Part shown: positions 5,042 to 5,087 of the stretch, one piece after another | Numbering within the stretch: position 1 is the stretch's first letter | How the letters are laid out: each line of letters starts with the position of its first letter | Source: Streptomyces sp. NRRL WC-3605 | GTDB taxonomy: Bacteria; Actinomycetota; Actinomycetes; Streptomycetales; Streptomycetaceae | Length of the DNA stretch: 5,087 nucleotides | NCBI RefSeq assembly: GCF_001509795.1 | Contig: NZ_LLZN01000112.1 | Location: forward strand, 1 to 5,087 | Direction of reading: 5' to 3' | Notes under the pieces: model-generated | What the model saw: only the letters and a program-made list of their open reading frames with translations | Told to the model about the DNA's origin: nothing | The model's database searches: none | Position numbers and translations under genes: made by a program

Positions 5042-5087
5042 GGGGCCATGGTCCCCCGGATGGCGGGGCGACGGGGGGTGGCGGGGG

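Noticed and set aside
5038..5049. Three-codon upstream frame (ATG GCC CCA TGA) overlapping the methyltransferase start
   Set aside because: The only ribosome binding site, GGGGGA, is two bases from this ATG, too close to serve it, but correctly spaced for the main start. Probably chance.

Overview
The window is high-GC DNA from an actinomycete, almost certainly a Streptomyces. This rests on the strong G/C bias at third codon positions, perfect GC hairpins used as terminators, a probable leaderless gene, and the protein types present. No database was consulted; family names come from motifs readable in the sequence.

Layout. Positions 1-431 hold no convincing gene. The first ~240 bases are pyrimidine-rich on the + strand and contain a degenerate repeat recurring at exactly 80-base intervals (cores near 8, 88 and 168) plus small hairpins. 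Positions 432-532 are a compact transcription attenuator: a 13-codon leader peptide with tandem Trp codons, followed by four short GC segments that can form three mutually exclusive hairpins, the last an intrinsic terminator. It controls trpS (586-1626, + strand), a tryptophanyl-tRNA synthetase with Lys at position 9. That residue marks the auxiliary, indolmycin-resistant TrpRS1 type known from S. coelicolor. A perfect 10-bp hairpin separates trpS from the convergent proC gene (1660-2469, - strand), which encodes pyrroline-5-carboxylate reductase. The proC Shine-Dalgarno sequence lies in one arm of a 9-bp inverted repeat.

Upstream of proC on the - strand is a two-gene ABC exporter operon: an ATPase (3365-4177) overlapping an ABC-2 permease (2577-3368) by four bases. 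The ATPase has a good sigma-70-like promoter placed so that the mRNA should begin at or next to the start codon. An AT-rich near-perfect palindrome covers the -10 box and the start codon, which suggests repression by a dimeric regulator not encoded in the window. Further upstream, also on the - strand, is a class I SAM-dependent methyltransferase (4250-5041) of unknown substrate. The last 46 bases (5042-5087) hold only its upstream region, with a Shine-Dalgarno-like GGGGGA.

How the genes relate. The attenuator should read charging of tRNA-Trp: when it falls, through Trp starvation or an inhibitor such as indolmycin, the ribosome stalls at the Trp codons, the terminator is avoided and the second TrpRS is made. 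proC is housekeeping proline biosynthesis. The ABC pair looks like a regulated small-molecule exporter. Nothing in the sequence ties the methyltransferase or exporter functionally to trpS beyond proximity.
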